Under the pieces are notes generated by a model, which saw only the letters and a list, made by a program, of their open reading frames with translations, was not told where the DNA came from and did not search any database. Positions 35,801-50,015 of a DNA stretch of 64,000 nucleotides are shown piece after piece. The position numbers and the translations under genes are program-made. This DNA comes from Trichoplax adhaerens (lineage: Eukaryota; Placozoa; Uniplacotomia; Trichoplacea; Trichoplacidae): NCBI RefSeq assembly GCF_000150275.1, contig NW_002060958.1, positions 566,272 to 630,271 on the forward strand, read 5' to 3'. Positions within the stretch are counted from its first letter, which is position 1, and every line of letters starts with the position of its first letter.

Positions 35801-36939
35801 ATAGTAATGAGCTACTACGTTTCTGAAGTGAAATCTGATCTAAAATTTCTGGAAAGCATGATATTGATTTGATGAGTCTTCATTTTAAATAATAATAATA
35901 ATAATTTTGATTAATTTTAATAATAATGATATATTTTTCGGAAGGCTTCATGCTCTTTTACTTATACGGTATTTAACTTGAGACTAAGGAAGGATTTTTG
36001 CAGCAGGTAATATTTTTAACAGTTTACACCAGCAAACTTCAATTAAAACACAAAACTATCGTTTTATATGTTAACATAAATGTATTTTTATAATATACTG
36101 GATGTTTGCTAATTATTAGAAATAATCTAGAAGTTTAAATCAATAACTGACTTGCCTATAAACACCGATCATCTGCCATAATAAAATGATAAGTTATTAT
36201 CCGTCGATATATTCGCTAATCTGTCATGTTTGTCGCGAAAAGTAATCTAAATTGCTCTAGCAGAATGTATTATTTTGTGAAATAATTTATTACTTTGACT
36301 CTTTGAGACAGACTGCATAAAAAATTATATTTTATTAATGCCCTGTGGCATATTTCCAATAGAAACTAACTGAAAATCTGTACGTGTAGTATGTATGATA
36401 TAATGATTTTATTAGAGCACTACAGTAACTATAAATCTTTACAAGTATTACATTTAGGATTGTATATGTTATTGGTAGTTTTATATTCATCGATTAGTGA
36501 ATATTTGTTCTGTTAATAAATTCTACAATATTTTGTGATATTACTATATTAACATGCTTAGATCTTTCTATCAGTAATCAACGACCTAAATTGTTATATT
36601 ACTTGGTGACATCTATTTAGATATTTAAGGACGCATTTTCACTCAAATCACGCTATTCTTTACTTAAAAATTGTTATGAGGCCATCCGTTGGACGAAAAT
36701 AATAGCAAATGTCATTTTGTTTACATTTGACGAAATGATTGACTATAATTCAAGGAAGAATATGCTTCTGTATTGTTATTGTTTAGATTTTAATGAATAA
36801 TAGCCGTATAATTAATATCAAAGACGATTAATGCAATAATGACTGTACATTAATCAGCATATGGAGATGAATATCATAATCTACTTTGGCGTTATATGAT
36901 ATGAATGGGAAGCACATGACTCGGATAGAGTTTGAGGAT

Positions 36940-37570
36940 TAGCATAAAATACGTAAGTGTCGGGTTCAACCCACGACAAGGAAACCTGTGTCTTTAAATT
37001 TGTATAAATACTAAGGCTACAACAGCCAAAAGTGCCCCAACGCGCTAAGAGTAGACTAGACTTAGGCTTTTAAATTAGTTTATTAAATAAAGGTAGTCTT
37101 GACATCCAAGACTACTCTAAATACACGCGTACACTGCACGGTCAATCGTCAACTCAATAGATAATGAGAGCACCGGGCTTTATATACCCTAGCTCGGTTG
37201 CACTCGGTGCACAGCTTAGATAAATAACCCTAAAAATATATAGCTTTCGTATAGCCGACTGTCTACATGGTTCAGTCATGGCAGACGGCGTAAACAACAC
37301 TAATAAGTTACGAACTAATTAAAAGCCAATTAACAATCAAAGGCTCGGCACAAAGTAACAGAAATTACCATGTGTGAATATTAGTTGTCATCTCTGTAAA
37401 TACACTATTCTGCACAGAGTCTACAACAAGTATAGCTAGACTACTAACAACGTTACAATTATCGAATACCTAATAAATAAAGGTTATTAGAAATTAATAA
37501 AAAATCTTAATTACTAATTACTAAAACTAACGCTACAATTAATTTACGGAGTCTGTACTCCGTCACAGTA
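36940..37570. repeat. Probable repeat-derived, hairpin-rich block
   Basis: This block is visibly less AT-rich than its surroundings. It holds several short perfect hairpins: GTAGTCTTG/CAAGACTAC (37093-37101 with 37107-37115), CGGAGT/ACTCCG (37547-37562) and GCAC/GTGC near 37201-37211. A GGGTTCAACCC word at about 36962-36972, inside a TGTCGGG/CCCACGACA stem, resembles a tRNA B box as found in SINEs. It has no coding frame and no second copy in the window. Confidence 0.4.
37093..37115. other. Perfect 9-bp stem-loop
   Basis: GTAGTCTTG, a five-base loop, then CAAGACTAC. It lies inside the structured block. Confidence 0.6.
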
Positions 37571-40500
37571 AGCGCAAAGGATACAATATACATTTTATTG
37601 AATATTTCATGTCGGAAATCATTATCGTAATGGAGAATACGTGGTGGCGTTAGCTAATTATATTAATTGTAAGTTCCTAAAGCATGATAGTATTGGAAAG
37701 AAAGCACTATATGGCATACACTAATTAAACTACGTATTTATATTGTCTGATGCAATAATGAGCGCAAAATAGTTTTAAGAGTTAAAAGGATCGTAATTAA
37801 AACATAAAGTCTTGATATTTCTCCGTTGGATGTACTTGGTTAAGGTAAAAAATGCTTCTCATTGCGTTACATTTAGGGAAAGTATCACTGGTGAGTGAAA
37901 AGCTTGCGTTTTGCTTTCATATTGAAAAATATAAGCCTTTTCAGGTTTTAGCTTTGCGTCCATTTTAGTATACAAATGACGAATTTGCAGCCAGCATTAA
38001 CAGCCCTAACAGAGGCTTATATTTATCTTAATTAAGTAACCTACTATAACTGCAGTAAATTACAGAATCTAATTATAAGCCTACACAAGATTACGTTATT
38101 ACTAAATTCTGGTAAAAATGATTTGGAAGATAAAGCGAGTTTAATCTGAAGAGATACTATCGCAGAGTCAAATATTGAAAACTGTAACGACGATAATTAA
38201 AACTATTGCAAGGAAATTATCATTAGAAGTCTCCCATCAGATTTTCCCTCTCTGTCATCTAAATATCGTAAGATTTTCTGTCTCACATTTTTAGTAGGTA
38301 AAAATGACATTTTATCTGTCTTAGATGAAATTAAGCCGAAATTATATAAAAAAATCAGTCTGCTTATAGTTTAATTACTATGACATGTGAGTTTATAATT
38401 TTGATAATAACAAAAACATTATGGAACTATGCTCTTATCTATTAAAATCATGGAAAAAAGTCGTAGGTAATCAATATTAATACATCCTTTTATAAGGAAT
38501 CTTATAAAGATTATGTTACAGCTGCTATGCAAAAGTTATTCCATTTACACAGTAAAGTCTAAAAGAGAAGATTTCGTAGTCAGTAATACTTTTAAATAAT
38601 CCAGAGAAATCTATTAAAATATAACAGGAATCCTGAAAATTCTTGGCTAATTGAATCTCTTAGTTATTTCAGAATAAAAATACTGTATGTTTGCTACTGA
38701 AAGAAAATAAAAGTGTCCATATAACATCTTTCAAGTCTTCGGTTCATTTGCTTCCATTAGGACACTTTATGGCAATTTTAGTTACATACCGGTATTCTCT
38801 ACGGCGTTTTATATACCAATTTAATCACTTGCGCTTTGATAAATCCTGAAGTACTATTGTAGCGTGAAGCTATAAATTCTTATAAACCTTGATTTAAATT
38901 GGTGTATCTTATTTCCTAAATTTTGGTAGCTAACTGAAAAGTTTTACCCGAAATTCTATCTGGAGGATTCCGTTTATTATTCAATTTTAAATACTGGCAA
39001 TCATCTTATTATCAAGACCATTTTTACTAAAACTAAATAATTAGCGTTATCTGTGATTAAAATATTTGTGCCTGCGCAATAAATATACCGATAGGCTTGC
39101 GCTAGATTCTTTTTCAGACTCTCCTATATTATGTTATTGTAGATTAAAATCTACAATGAACTGAAAAAAGATACTGTTACGATGCTATACTTTGAATTCA
39201 GATAGCTCAATTTGGATCTCATTTAACTATAAATTTCAGTTATTAATTATTAACTTAGTTTAAGATTAGTAGTGTCATTATTAGTCATGATTATTAGGCT
39301 GTTTTACTAAGCAGTAGTTGTATTCTGACGTATAATTCAGTAGAGTTGGTTTCTTAATATTTACTATATTAGACTGTGCTTGGCCGGATACTAGTTAAAA
39401 TAATGGCAATGCTAATTGTATTTTGATCAGTCTTATACTTGTGTAGGATCGATTAGTCTTCCATTATAGAACTCCTTTGTTATTATACTTTACAATAAAA
39501 ATATATCCATAGCTAGCACTGTCACTTATTCACTGTGAATCTAGTACAAATTAAATTATTTAAACCGATCAGATATGTGGTAATAATACACCAATACCTA
39601 AGACTGTACAGTAAGAAGTCACACACCCATACCTTTACTGCTAAAAATGTGCTCGCAGATAGAATTATTTCGTAATTACTGTGTAGAATTTCGTTTGGAA
39701 CGTTGTACAAATTCCACATTTAATCTGTTCTTAAATACAGTCAGTAATATTAAAATACGGCAATACAAATATTGTCATAATTTAAACTCTGCTGCAAGGA
39801 AATGTACAGTAAAATCTAAAATCTATTAGTAACTACTGACTTAAAAGCTCTTTAACTAAACGTTAAATACACAAAGCAGAGTACCGTAAAGATAGAACTT
39901 GTATTAGCATAAACGTATCTACAACTTTTCACCACATAACCCAACTCCAATGTTCCCGATTATATAGGAACCGTCTAATTTGTAAACAAGAACAGTATTA
40001 TTATTATACCTTACTAGGACGGACATCTCGAACTGACATGTTCCTCACATTGCTTTCCTATCAGTAAATATTTTCAATCTCTTACCCATACTTAATTTTA
40101 ATCTAAGCATGTATGTTCTCTAGTTCAACTATCATTGGCTAGAACTTAGGTAATCTTACTACTATCTACGCATAATAATTAATATCAGATATGTAATAAA
40201 CTATCACAAATAATCTACACGTTAAGGCATTATTTATCTTACCTTGCACTACAAATATGGATATTTTCTATATCAACTAATACTGTACTATTAAACTATC
40301 CTATCGATAATGTATCATTTAAGGATATCGTCTTTCAGTATTCAGGTTTAGTTATCCTTATAAAAGCGTATTTGTGATACCCTATTGAGAATTTTCATCT
40401 ATATATTATTGTGTATTTCGTCTAGCTATAATTTTTATCAAGCTGTAATTATCTTAATAAATATTATAATTTGGGTACAAAATTTTAAGAGAGACTGCTA

Positions 40501-42624
40501 TCTTTACCAATAGAACTACTACTTATGGGTCATGAATGATTTTTTTAGATTATTTTTTGGATGTGGCGATAACTACAAGTTACAGTGGTAATTAGTAATG
40601 AAGATAGCGTACTTTACTTCATTTCGTAACTGTCGATCTCTATTTTAAATATGTTAATTTTGTATTTATCTTGGTACAATCAACAATTGCACTTATTGAG
40701 CCCTAAATGCTTCTACTAGAATTGTGCCTTCTGGTAAGTATAATACTATAACATCTCCGTAAGAGTTTTTCTCGATGATGGACTTTTCTTTCTCAGCTAA
40801 ATATATTCCAGTTCTGACAAATAATTGTCCGGGTATGGAAAGAATTTAATAAAAGCTTGTATTGAAATATGAGTTACGTATAATTAACCACTATCAGGGA
40901 TCTACTATAAAGTATTCTGAGCTTGAATTGACAATAAGCTCCTATCTGCAGTCCTTAAAATCAATTAAGCTCAATCTATTTACGACTGTAAAAGCGCCTA
41001 CAATCACGAATGAATCATCGGTGGAAGTAATTTCCTCCCAAAGATAATCAATTAATCTCATCATACGAATTTATTTACTGAAGATATAATATACTCTCCT
41101 CTTGATGTTCAATACATTCTTCTTCGCCAGTTAAGATATGGAATTCAATAAGTTGAGATCCATGCTGATACTACGTAAGTTATGCTATAATAGGAAATGT
41201 AATTTAATTTAAAGATATAATTAAATAGCTTTTTCGGAATTTAATTATAAATAAACAAAAGTATTCATTCATTACTCCAAATCAACCAATAGAAGAACTT
41301 ATTAACGATGACTTCAGAATTTTAATTTCATGCAATATTACTAGTTTAAAGAAAATGGTAATAAGAGACAGTAATTTGTTACTATAAATTTTACATAAAG
41401 GCTTTTTAGCGACAATTTCATAAAATTAATGTGCCATTGAGATTTTCTTTGTTGCAATGGAAATGATTTTAATATGTTAGAATGTTTAGTTATTACGATT
41501 AATTACATCAATTCTATTAGTTTACTACCGTTTATTTGCATTGCTACAGCTACCAAAGGTATTCTATTGACCGTTTAGTAATGATCATAAATAAATTGAT
41601 AAAGGAAATACGATAAGTGAAATGTTATTTAATTCAAATGCGTTCCTTTTGCATCTTTTGTAACTGTCATTAAATGAATTATTTCATCAGCTTAAAATAG
41701 GTTAATGGATTGAATCAAGATACTCAAATTGAAAAACGTCAATATTAGGACTAGAATTAATAAGAATTGCTTAGTGCCGCAACAATTGTTTAAGAAAAAG
41801 TTTGCTTTATGGCTAATTCTTATAACAAGGAACTGTATGACGACAATTTTGTTGAGTAATTAGTATAAAATGCTTAAAAATGTATAGAACTTGATTAATT
41901 TGTAAAAGTATTTGTGTATTTATGGGAGATATTATCATTTATTAGTTTATTTATAAGTTTATAACGATACCTTAAATTAATAAATTAGCCTTTACTATCG
42001 AAATAGTATCGATTTTTCATTACTATCAATGTTAAATACATTTATGAACTGTACGCCTTTAAAATTCTTTTCCTCTCACTCCCAAATTTCGATTACGTTA
42101 CTAATATTTTCTAGCTACAACGCTGCAAATGCATTGGTGTTGAGATTTTTAAACTTACAATCAATTATGCTTTTATTTATGACGAGTTGACATTCCGTTG
42201 TAAATAATATCATTCAAAGGCTTATTTTTTCTTCGCTTTCATAAAAATTATTAATTATAGCTCCACAATACTGAATAAATAAGAATTTACTTTCAATTTT
42301 ACGATCTTGTCGTTCTTAAAATCTATAAATAAATTCATAAAACATATCTATCTATTTTGCTTTGCATTCCAACTAGTATTCTAGCTGTAAAGCAATCAAT
42401 AAAATATTTAAAAGTTATCTTGAACGAAAAGAGAATATAAATTTATAAGTGTCGGTATTAGATGTTAAAACAAAATTTACGCCTGTAAGCCTTAACAAGA
42501 GCTAAACGGTTAGATAATGTACGATTAAAAGCTTCAATTGGTAATACTACCATTAATGATTGATGCAGTTTGCTGTTCTGCTAGATACTTTACATAATAC
42601 TTTCTGAATTGTTACTAATTTCAT

Positions 42625-43020
42625 TGTCACAAACCAGCTTCGCGACAAAATTGACGTAAAGCAAATCTCTAAATTACTTTAGTCTCCGGGATTCAGTATC
42701 CTTTAACTATCTCTCACAAGAATTTAGACGTCTTTGCTGCTACGTTAAACAACTATAGAACTCTTCCTTTATTAAACTATCTGCCGAGCTTCAATACCCT
42801 TCGGTAGCTGCTATCGTTTATGAGTCAGACATAACATTACTATCAATTAACAATAGTTACCTTATGAGAACTCTTGTTACAGTATAGCATAATTTACTGT
42901 TATGGAATACTAACTACCGTAGTTTTTACTGTAAGTCATTATTAGTTATCTCCATATACTGTATAAATGTTAACCACAAAATTTAGTAATTTACTCTTCA
43001 AGGTAGTTAGTACGGTGACA
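42625..43020. repeat. Dispersed repeat, copy 1 (TGTCAC...GTGACA ends)
   Basis: About 396 bases, similar along most of their length to 56019-56582. Shared segments include tctccgggattcagtatcc, ctatctgccgagcttcaat and tactaactaccgtag. The outermost six bases are inverted (TGTCAC / GTGACA), as in a small non-autonomous DNA transposon. No coding frame. No clear target-site duplication is seen. Confidence 0.7.
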
Positions 43021-46000
43021 CTCATATCAAATACTGCAAGGCACATGCTGTTAAAAGCGTATCTGTAATATCGTTTTCACAGTAATTTTAGTCCACAGAG
43101 GAATCCAGTACTATAAAAGCTTTTTATTACAAGGTTCTAAAGAATAGTACAGCAATAATTAATTACTCACAAGAATCTAGTCTAAAGTAATCTGAGCTCA
43201 ATTAGATATCAAATCTTTTCTCCTCTCTTTTACGCTCAGATTTGTACACCTTATATACTTTTCTCTGAATCTATTTAAGGCAATAACATCGTCTACAATC
43301 AGACATGAATCATCACTACATTTTACAGTATTAATCAAACTGCTTACAATATTATTACTTTACCATTAATGTCCAACACCGTAAGGTATTGGGCATCTTT
43401 ACAATCTTAGTATTTCAAGTCGTATAACGTCCTGTACCATAATTAGTTAACAGCTATATTAGTGAATAACACTTTCTAATATAGTAGTTACCAGTCACCT
43501 AAATCTAGCAGCACAAGAATATCTATTTTTAGAAACTTAACTATTCTAAATATAGTACACAACACAATCAAATATAGCTATCGCTACAAGCAAATATAGG
43601 GTGCATCACTACAGTATCTTTGCCCATTAACACCATAATCTAGGTATTTATGCGTCCGTCTATGTTGCTTAAAATAGCGACAGTGGATATGGTAGCCTCG
43701 AAAGTAGGTATTGTTACTTGACTAAATTATAGATATCTTAAAAAGTTCATTACATTTCTATTAGAAATGCATACCGCACCGACGATTTTATGTTGAATCA
43801 GAAAGAAAAGTATTGCTAAAGAGGATAAGTATTTGAAAATTATTTTCTGTACGCAAAACGATTGTATTTAAAAAGAGCATAAAGGAGTTTTACAAAAAAT
43901 GACATACTAAGTAAGACAAAGGCGTATATTTCTTTGCGAGGCCATAAAATAGTCTAGATGCCTTTAAAAGAAATTCTAATTTTATTCTTAACTCCATCAC
44001 TATCAAATTCAGTATTTTAGTCTTACGGAGCAAAGCATCATACATGTTAATTAAGTAGACTTCGTTATGTAGCTAATGGCAATACGGTAAAGAGTAATTC
44101 TGAATATTAATCGTATATGGTTTTGCTAGACAACCAAAGTGTAAGCGTCTTCTCAAATTAACTGGTATAATCTTTATAAATACTAATATTGGCGTAATTT
44201 TAGCTCCTGCGGTGAAGTGTGCGTGACGTGCGAGTAGCGTACTGAGCCTCATTCGTTTAATTGGTTGTTTATTACTTATTGCCAATTAATGTTGGTTACT
44301 GGTTGTATCTATAGTTAGCTACATAGTTTATTAAGGGTTATTTCCCTGTACAAACCTTGTAAATCTTATGTTGCTAAATTATTATGTGAGAACAACAAGT
44401 TTGGTGGTAGGGTATAAAGGAGGAGCGAATGCTCAGCTCCTAAGTTTGTGATTATATATCATTTCGGCTACTCTATTAATGAAACTATTCTAAACTCTTA
44501 GAACAGTCTTATCCCTGTGTGACCGTTAGTAGTATAGGACTATCATACAATAGACCTAACGTGGAGATAGGAATAAGTAAGTAATCTATTAGTTTAGGGT
44601 TGTAGTCCGCAAGTTTAGTTTGTGACATTTAGATGACAATACAATTTAATAAATTGATCGGCAATTTCTTACGTCTGTAAAAGTATCCTTGCTTACTAGA
44701 TTTATTATTCCCCTTAAAGTAAATTTGATCAATTTTAGTTTGTAAATTAGTCATTTTATATCAATAAGCTCTAAAATATTTTTCTAGAATAGATTTATTC
44801 TTAAATATTTTAGATACATGTATTCGTATGTATACTCGTAACTAAGCATGCATAGGAAGCTTAGTAACCAGCGACAGCGATTTCTGTCAGTTATCCTTTT
44901 TCATTGCAATTGTTTAATGAAGGATATTTTAATAAAATTTTCATCTTTTCATGCAATTTAAAGCATATTCCAGGTGTAGATTAATTTTTGAATAGATTCT
45001 TATTTCTTATTTAAAATTAGATACTTACTTCTTAAGATCCTAATGTGTTTTATTCGTACCTTAATACTTATAGAGAATAATCTAATATTCTTGACTTTTT
45101 TAGTTAATGTTGATTTAGCTTATCTATAAATTTAAAGTATGCATTGTAAATGTACATTATAACTGTGCACATCATTGATACTAGCCTACTCTTTTGATAA
45201 CAGTATTATGATTTATTGGTTTTATTATCATTTAAAGCTAGTAACACATTTATACTTTTAAATATAGATCATTCATGATCTAAGTAAATTTAATATCAAT
45301 TGTTTGTTCTTTGTTTGATAGGAATTGTTCCTATATATTATAACAAATAAGATTTTTTCTCTAGATCTCGGTTTCTGTTTATTAAAAAAATTGGATTCTA
45401 ATATTTAATACAATCTAATGCTGCTGAATAATTTATCTCTAGTGAAGTTATCAGCATAGTTACCTGTAAATAATGGTGTATTAAATAATTTTGATAATTA
45501 ATATCTAGCCAAAAAGATCAGAAATTGAACAAAAACTCACCTTGTAGTCGATGCACTTCGGGTAAGATTGTTATATAGAACTAAATTTATCTTTTAAACT
45601 ATTTTTCATATGGTACTTTACTTGTGTATAGTATAGTATTCACGTAAATTAAATCTTAATATTGGAGGCTTAAATAACTTATATATAAGAATTTTATGAC
45701 CGTATCTAAATACAAAAATTTTTTTATCATCGATCGGTTTTCTGTAATCTGCTTGGCTATCAGTTAGTTACCCTGAAAATTTATCTTTTTGACAAGTAAA
45801 TCTTATACTTTTAAAACTTATTTAAGTTTTCGTAATCATCAAGATGAAAGTATTAGGTATATATGGTAAAATATCTATAATGCTAAAACTTTAACTTAAT
45901 ATTATATAATCACAATCAATTCCAACTTTCGCATTAAATATGGTTCTCGAACAGTATGTTCTATCGTAGTGTTAGTTTTGTAGAAACAGAACAAGATAAG

Positions 46001-47478
46001 TGATTTTTAACAGTATTTCATTTTATGATACCACTAAGACTGTTCATATCGTTGGCTAGTTAACGTTTTGACTTTTGAATATTTACTTTTAATTTATTAT
46101 ATGATAAATTTTTTTTGAATGATTGTAAAACACTGGGTTGTAGTAATAAGTTAGCTATACCTTAGTAAATATATTATTGTTGATATTGTATGAAAATGAT
46201 TATAGAAGATTGCATTATTATCTAAAATATCAGGTTTTGATTTTGAAGATCTAATTTTAGGGGCATCATTTTATAGGATGTAATTTAAAAGTTAGAATTA
46301 CAAATTTTCAGAATTATTTTAATATTTTTTCTTTTAAACATTTCAAACATCGATTTTTGGCAATGTAAGAGTAAAACATGTTATAATTAATTTCTAATTC
46401 AGTTTAATTCTAATACGTATAAGAGAACACTAGCCGATAGTAATTAGCAAAACTTTATTGCTTAAAGTTTATATACTGCACATAGAAATATATCGGTGGT
46501 GTCAAGCTAATAATTATATTCATAAAAGGGCTAAACAAATTTTTAATAGTTTACAATTGAGTGATGAATTAAAAAAATGCAACGATAATTATAATAATTG
46601 AATATTTACATCAATCATTGTGTTCGAATATTGTAACAATTGCACCTGGCATATTTTTTATCTCTACATCTGGAATTAAATGACGTACTGTATAAAAGTT
46701 TAGTAATCGAAAAGATCGTGCACCGTAACTTCAAAAACTAGAAATTTTCATATTTTAATTATTGATTATGAAGCTTTAGCCCTTTTCCATTAAGACTTCA
46801 TAATAACTTAAATCTGGACAGCTTTTAGTTGGAAATGGAAATTATTGAATGTAAATATATGGTATAATTTACTTCCCAAATAGTCTAGTTGGAAGATGGC
46901 TTATTTTCGAATACATCAAAGTGAGTCTGCGCATTTAAATTAACTTCGGTATAAATTTCATCAATATCACAATTAATATAGAAAATCGGCTTGCAACTTA
47001 TACATAGGGGATAGTACAATATTTACTATCATATTTTATCGGCCCATTTTTTTATGAAAGCTCATTAAAAATCTATCATTAGTTTGAGTGGGAGCTACCA
47101 ATACGTCTCATTTGTGATAATAATTATTCTGCTATTGTTATATAAAATTGAAGATCGCGACAATTTACGATATTGATCAGAAAAGATTGCGGAGAAGATT
47201 ATATATTTTAGATATTCTAACTTAATATGTCAACATTTTTCTTTACTAAATTAGAATTAGCTACGACCAAAGCAATAAGGTTTAATGTCCTAATAGCCTG
47301 GTTAAAATAGGAATGTTTTGATTTTCTGAGGGATTATAATAGAGCTTTGAGTAATAAATAGGCGTAATCATTCTCGTTTTGGGTAATATCTATTTACAAT
47401 CCTTTATTATCTGTGACACTAACTTCTAAAGGTAATGTTATATAGGGCGTTACTTCCAATAAAGTGTATAGAATAAAA
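43021..47478. other. AT-rich spacer
   Basis: No recognised gene. The minus-strand frame at 44073-44285 has no domain. A locally less AT-rich patch lies at about 44190-44470. Confidence 0.4.
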
Positions 47479-49965
47479 CTGATCATTCACAGAATTAATA
47501 ATTAAAAATCAAATAATATGATTTCTACATGAATTAACTAGAATAACTGGTTATGCTCGTATAAGCATTTTTATTATTTTATCAACAAAATCAGATTACT
47601 TTGTATACTTTACAATTTATAGATGTACTGGCTAGTTATTGATATAATATACGGTGATTCCTCACCTATTGTTTACTGATGGTTTAATTTTTAAATATTG
47701 AGTGATATAATTTTTGAATGTAAAATTCGAATAACCATTTAAGGCAAACACTGTATAAAGGGATTGTTTAAGCACAACTAAAATTGGCGATAAGTTTTTC
47801 AGTTTGCATCTAAATAGTTCGTTTAGGAATGACTGTAATAGATGTACGTACGTATATATAATTGTAAATTTGTACGGCTCGAGTAGAAACGATTTACGAA
47901 AATTAATTTGAATAATATGTATATTATTATACGTCTGCCACATTTCGTGCTTGCCCAAAAATTCGTAGTAAACGCTAGCATGGTAAATGGTCTGCTTTGC
48001 TCATAATTTTAGTCTGTAGAAGATCGACATATGCGAATTCCATTTCTTAGCTGAAGTAATTGATAACGGATCATTTATTACGTTATTCTTTCTAAGGCGG
48101 GCCTTACGAGTTTATTAGGTAAAGTCTCATTTATTTATATCCATATACGTTTCAATAGGTTATTGCCGAAAATTTTAGTGTTAACTGGTAGGAATTAATT
48201 ATTTGCAGACTTTTTAAGATAGTGCATGTATTCATAAATTGATAAATAAATATTCTGGGACTTAGATAACGATAGACTATCGGGTATTGAAGTGCTTATT
48301 CTCCGTCAATATATGATTCGATTAATTAATTATTGGTACTTTGTACGCTATGAAGTAACTTATTATTGTGATTGTAGACTATTAGCCATGTTTAGTATGA
48401 TGAATGGTAGTGTCATTTCTATATTTATCTTATGATATATTTAGTAGCCCATAATAATAGACTGCTATGGTAGACTCTATGGTATACCAGAGTACAGACG
48501 ACTATATAAAGTAGGGTATTAAGCTACTATTAAGGTTAGAGATAAATATAGAACTGTAAATTATATATAAGGATTTGGTTAAATCATTGCACTTTGAGTG
48601 TTAGGAATGATGTCTACGCAATTAATGTAATCTTTTTCATATTCGATTAAAGTTAGTCTGCTGTAAAATAGTGTACAAATAATTTGATTATGTGTTAAAT
48701 TAGGTAAAATATTGCTATGCTGATTGTAGTTGCGAAGGCTACGGAGAGTATAAAAGCAATTGACATTAGATTGTCCGATTGTTCATTCAAGAAGTCTTTC
48801 AATAGTTGTATTGGGCTCGAGCAGAGCCGAATGAGCTAATCTTTGTATTAGTTCCAATTTTCCACAAATTTTGAATTTTTGTGATCGGATTTTATCTTAT
48901 ATGCCTTATAATCTACAGTAAATTAACTCTCAACGGCTTGTATTTTATAACATATTTCTATTGCTACCGTAATAATTTCAAGACCAACGAAATTAAATAT
49001 TAGCATGGTGTATTATCTTATTTAGACTATTCAATAGTACTGTATTCATTATGACAATAATTACCTCTTTAATTTCAAATCCTCTTTTGAGCATTATCAA
49101 ATTTTTAGACCTTAATCTATGATAGATATTTTCATCTAGTGCGATAGCCGGTTTATAAAATAACTATTGAATGTAGTAAGTATAACATTCGATTTCCATG
49201 GCCCTTTATTTGCATGTTAAATTAATAATAATTTATATTTTAATTAATTGTCACTCTAAAAGTCTGACACTAGATCTTGCACCTTAACACAAATGCATCT
49301 TTCTCAGGTTTTTGATTTGATTTACGCCTATATAAATGATTGACTTTCATAGCTGCTTCGTGCAATCTTTGCTGGACGCCGAATAGGAAAAAAGTCAAAT
49401 TTCAGCTAGTTAATTCAAAAGACAAAGTCCTAGCAGTTGTTATTTACAATTCTGACTTTTACATATTAACAGAAATAAAGAACTTGGTTTAATGTTATTT
49501 ATTTAAGTATTAAATTAACCCCTTATTCTTACCCGAAACGTAATGGCAATGTTCAATAACCAATATAGTTTTCGTTCTTTGTCAGAATAAGCGTATAGAT
49601 TAAATAATGAGTTCATCGTACAAGTAATACTTCATATTCGGTGATTCATTAGTTACCGTTTGGGCTTGCTTACACAATTCAAATTTCTGACTAAGGGCTC
49701 TCATGAAACGATTTACTCGATTTTGTCATGTAGTTTGGTAATTAAATGTGTTTTAATGGTTATAGTAGGATCTTAAAGTTATTTCCGCATACGTAAATAG
49801 CATTTCTTCAGTAGATTACGCCAATTTTTTCTGTCATCATTGTTACTAAATCTGCAATTTAATTTGCATCGATAATCTAGAAATATCTGTTGTTAATAAT
49901 TGATGAAGCTAGATAGCTACAATGAACTTGTTCATATTGAACGAAAGTTTGAAAGTTTTGCATTT
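47479..49965. repeat. Tandem duplication, copy 1 (left of gap)
   Basis: 2487 bases that recur almost identically at 50016-52319. The differences are scattered single substitutions, two segments absent from copy 2 (48534-48625, about 92 bases, and 49337-49429, about 93 bases) and two single-base length changes. The lengths reconcile exactly. The 98-codon minus-strand frame at 47662-47958 has no recognisable domain. Confidence 0.95.
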
Positions 49966-50015
49966 NNNNNNNNNNNNNNNNNNNNNNNNNNNNNNNNNNN
50001 NNNNNNNNNNNNNNN
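49966..50015. other. Assembly gap (50 N)
   Basis: A run of 50 N bases. The true size and sequence are unknown. It sits exactly between the two duplicate copies. Confidence 1.

Larger units (their letters stand above)
32826..42624. other. Gene desert, AT-rich
   Basis: Nothing coding is recognised; open frames are short and AT-driven (for example 35070-35261, 39522-39829, 40862-41047). A (TAA)n-type run lies near 35888-35908. The exception in composition is the structured block at about 36940-37570. Confidence 0.45.

Noticed and set aside
36940-37000. Possible tRNA gene around GGGTTCAACCC
   Set aside because: A T-arm-like stem is present, but no acceptor stem, D-arm or anticodon arm can be placed around it.
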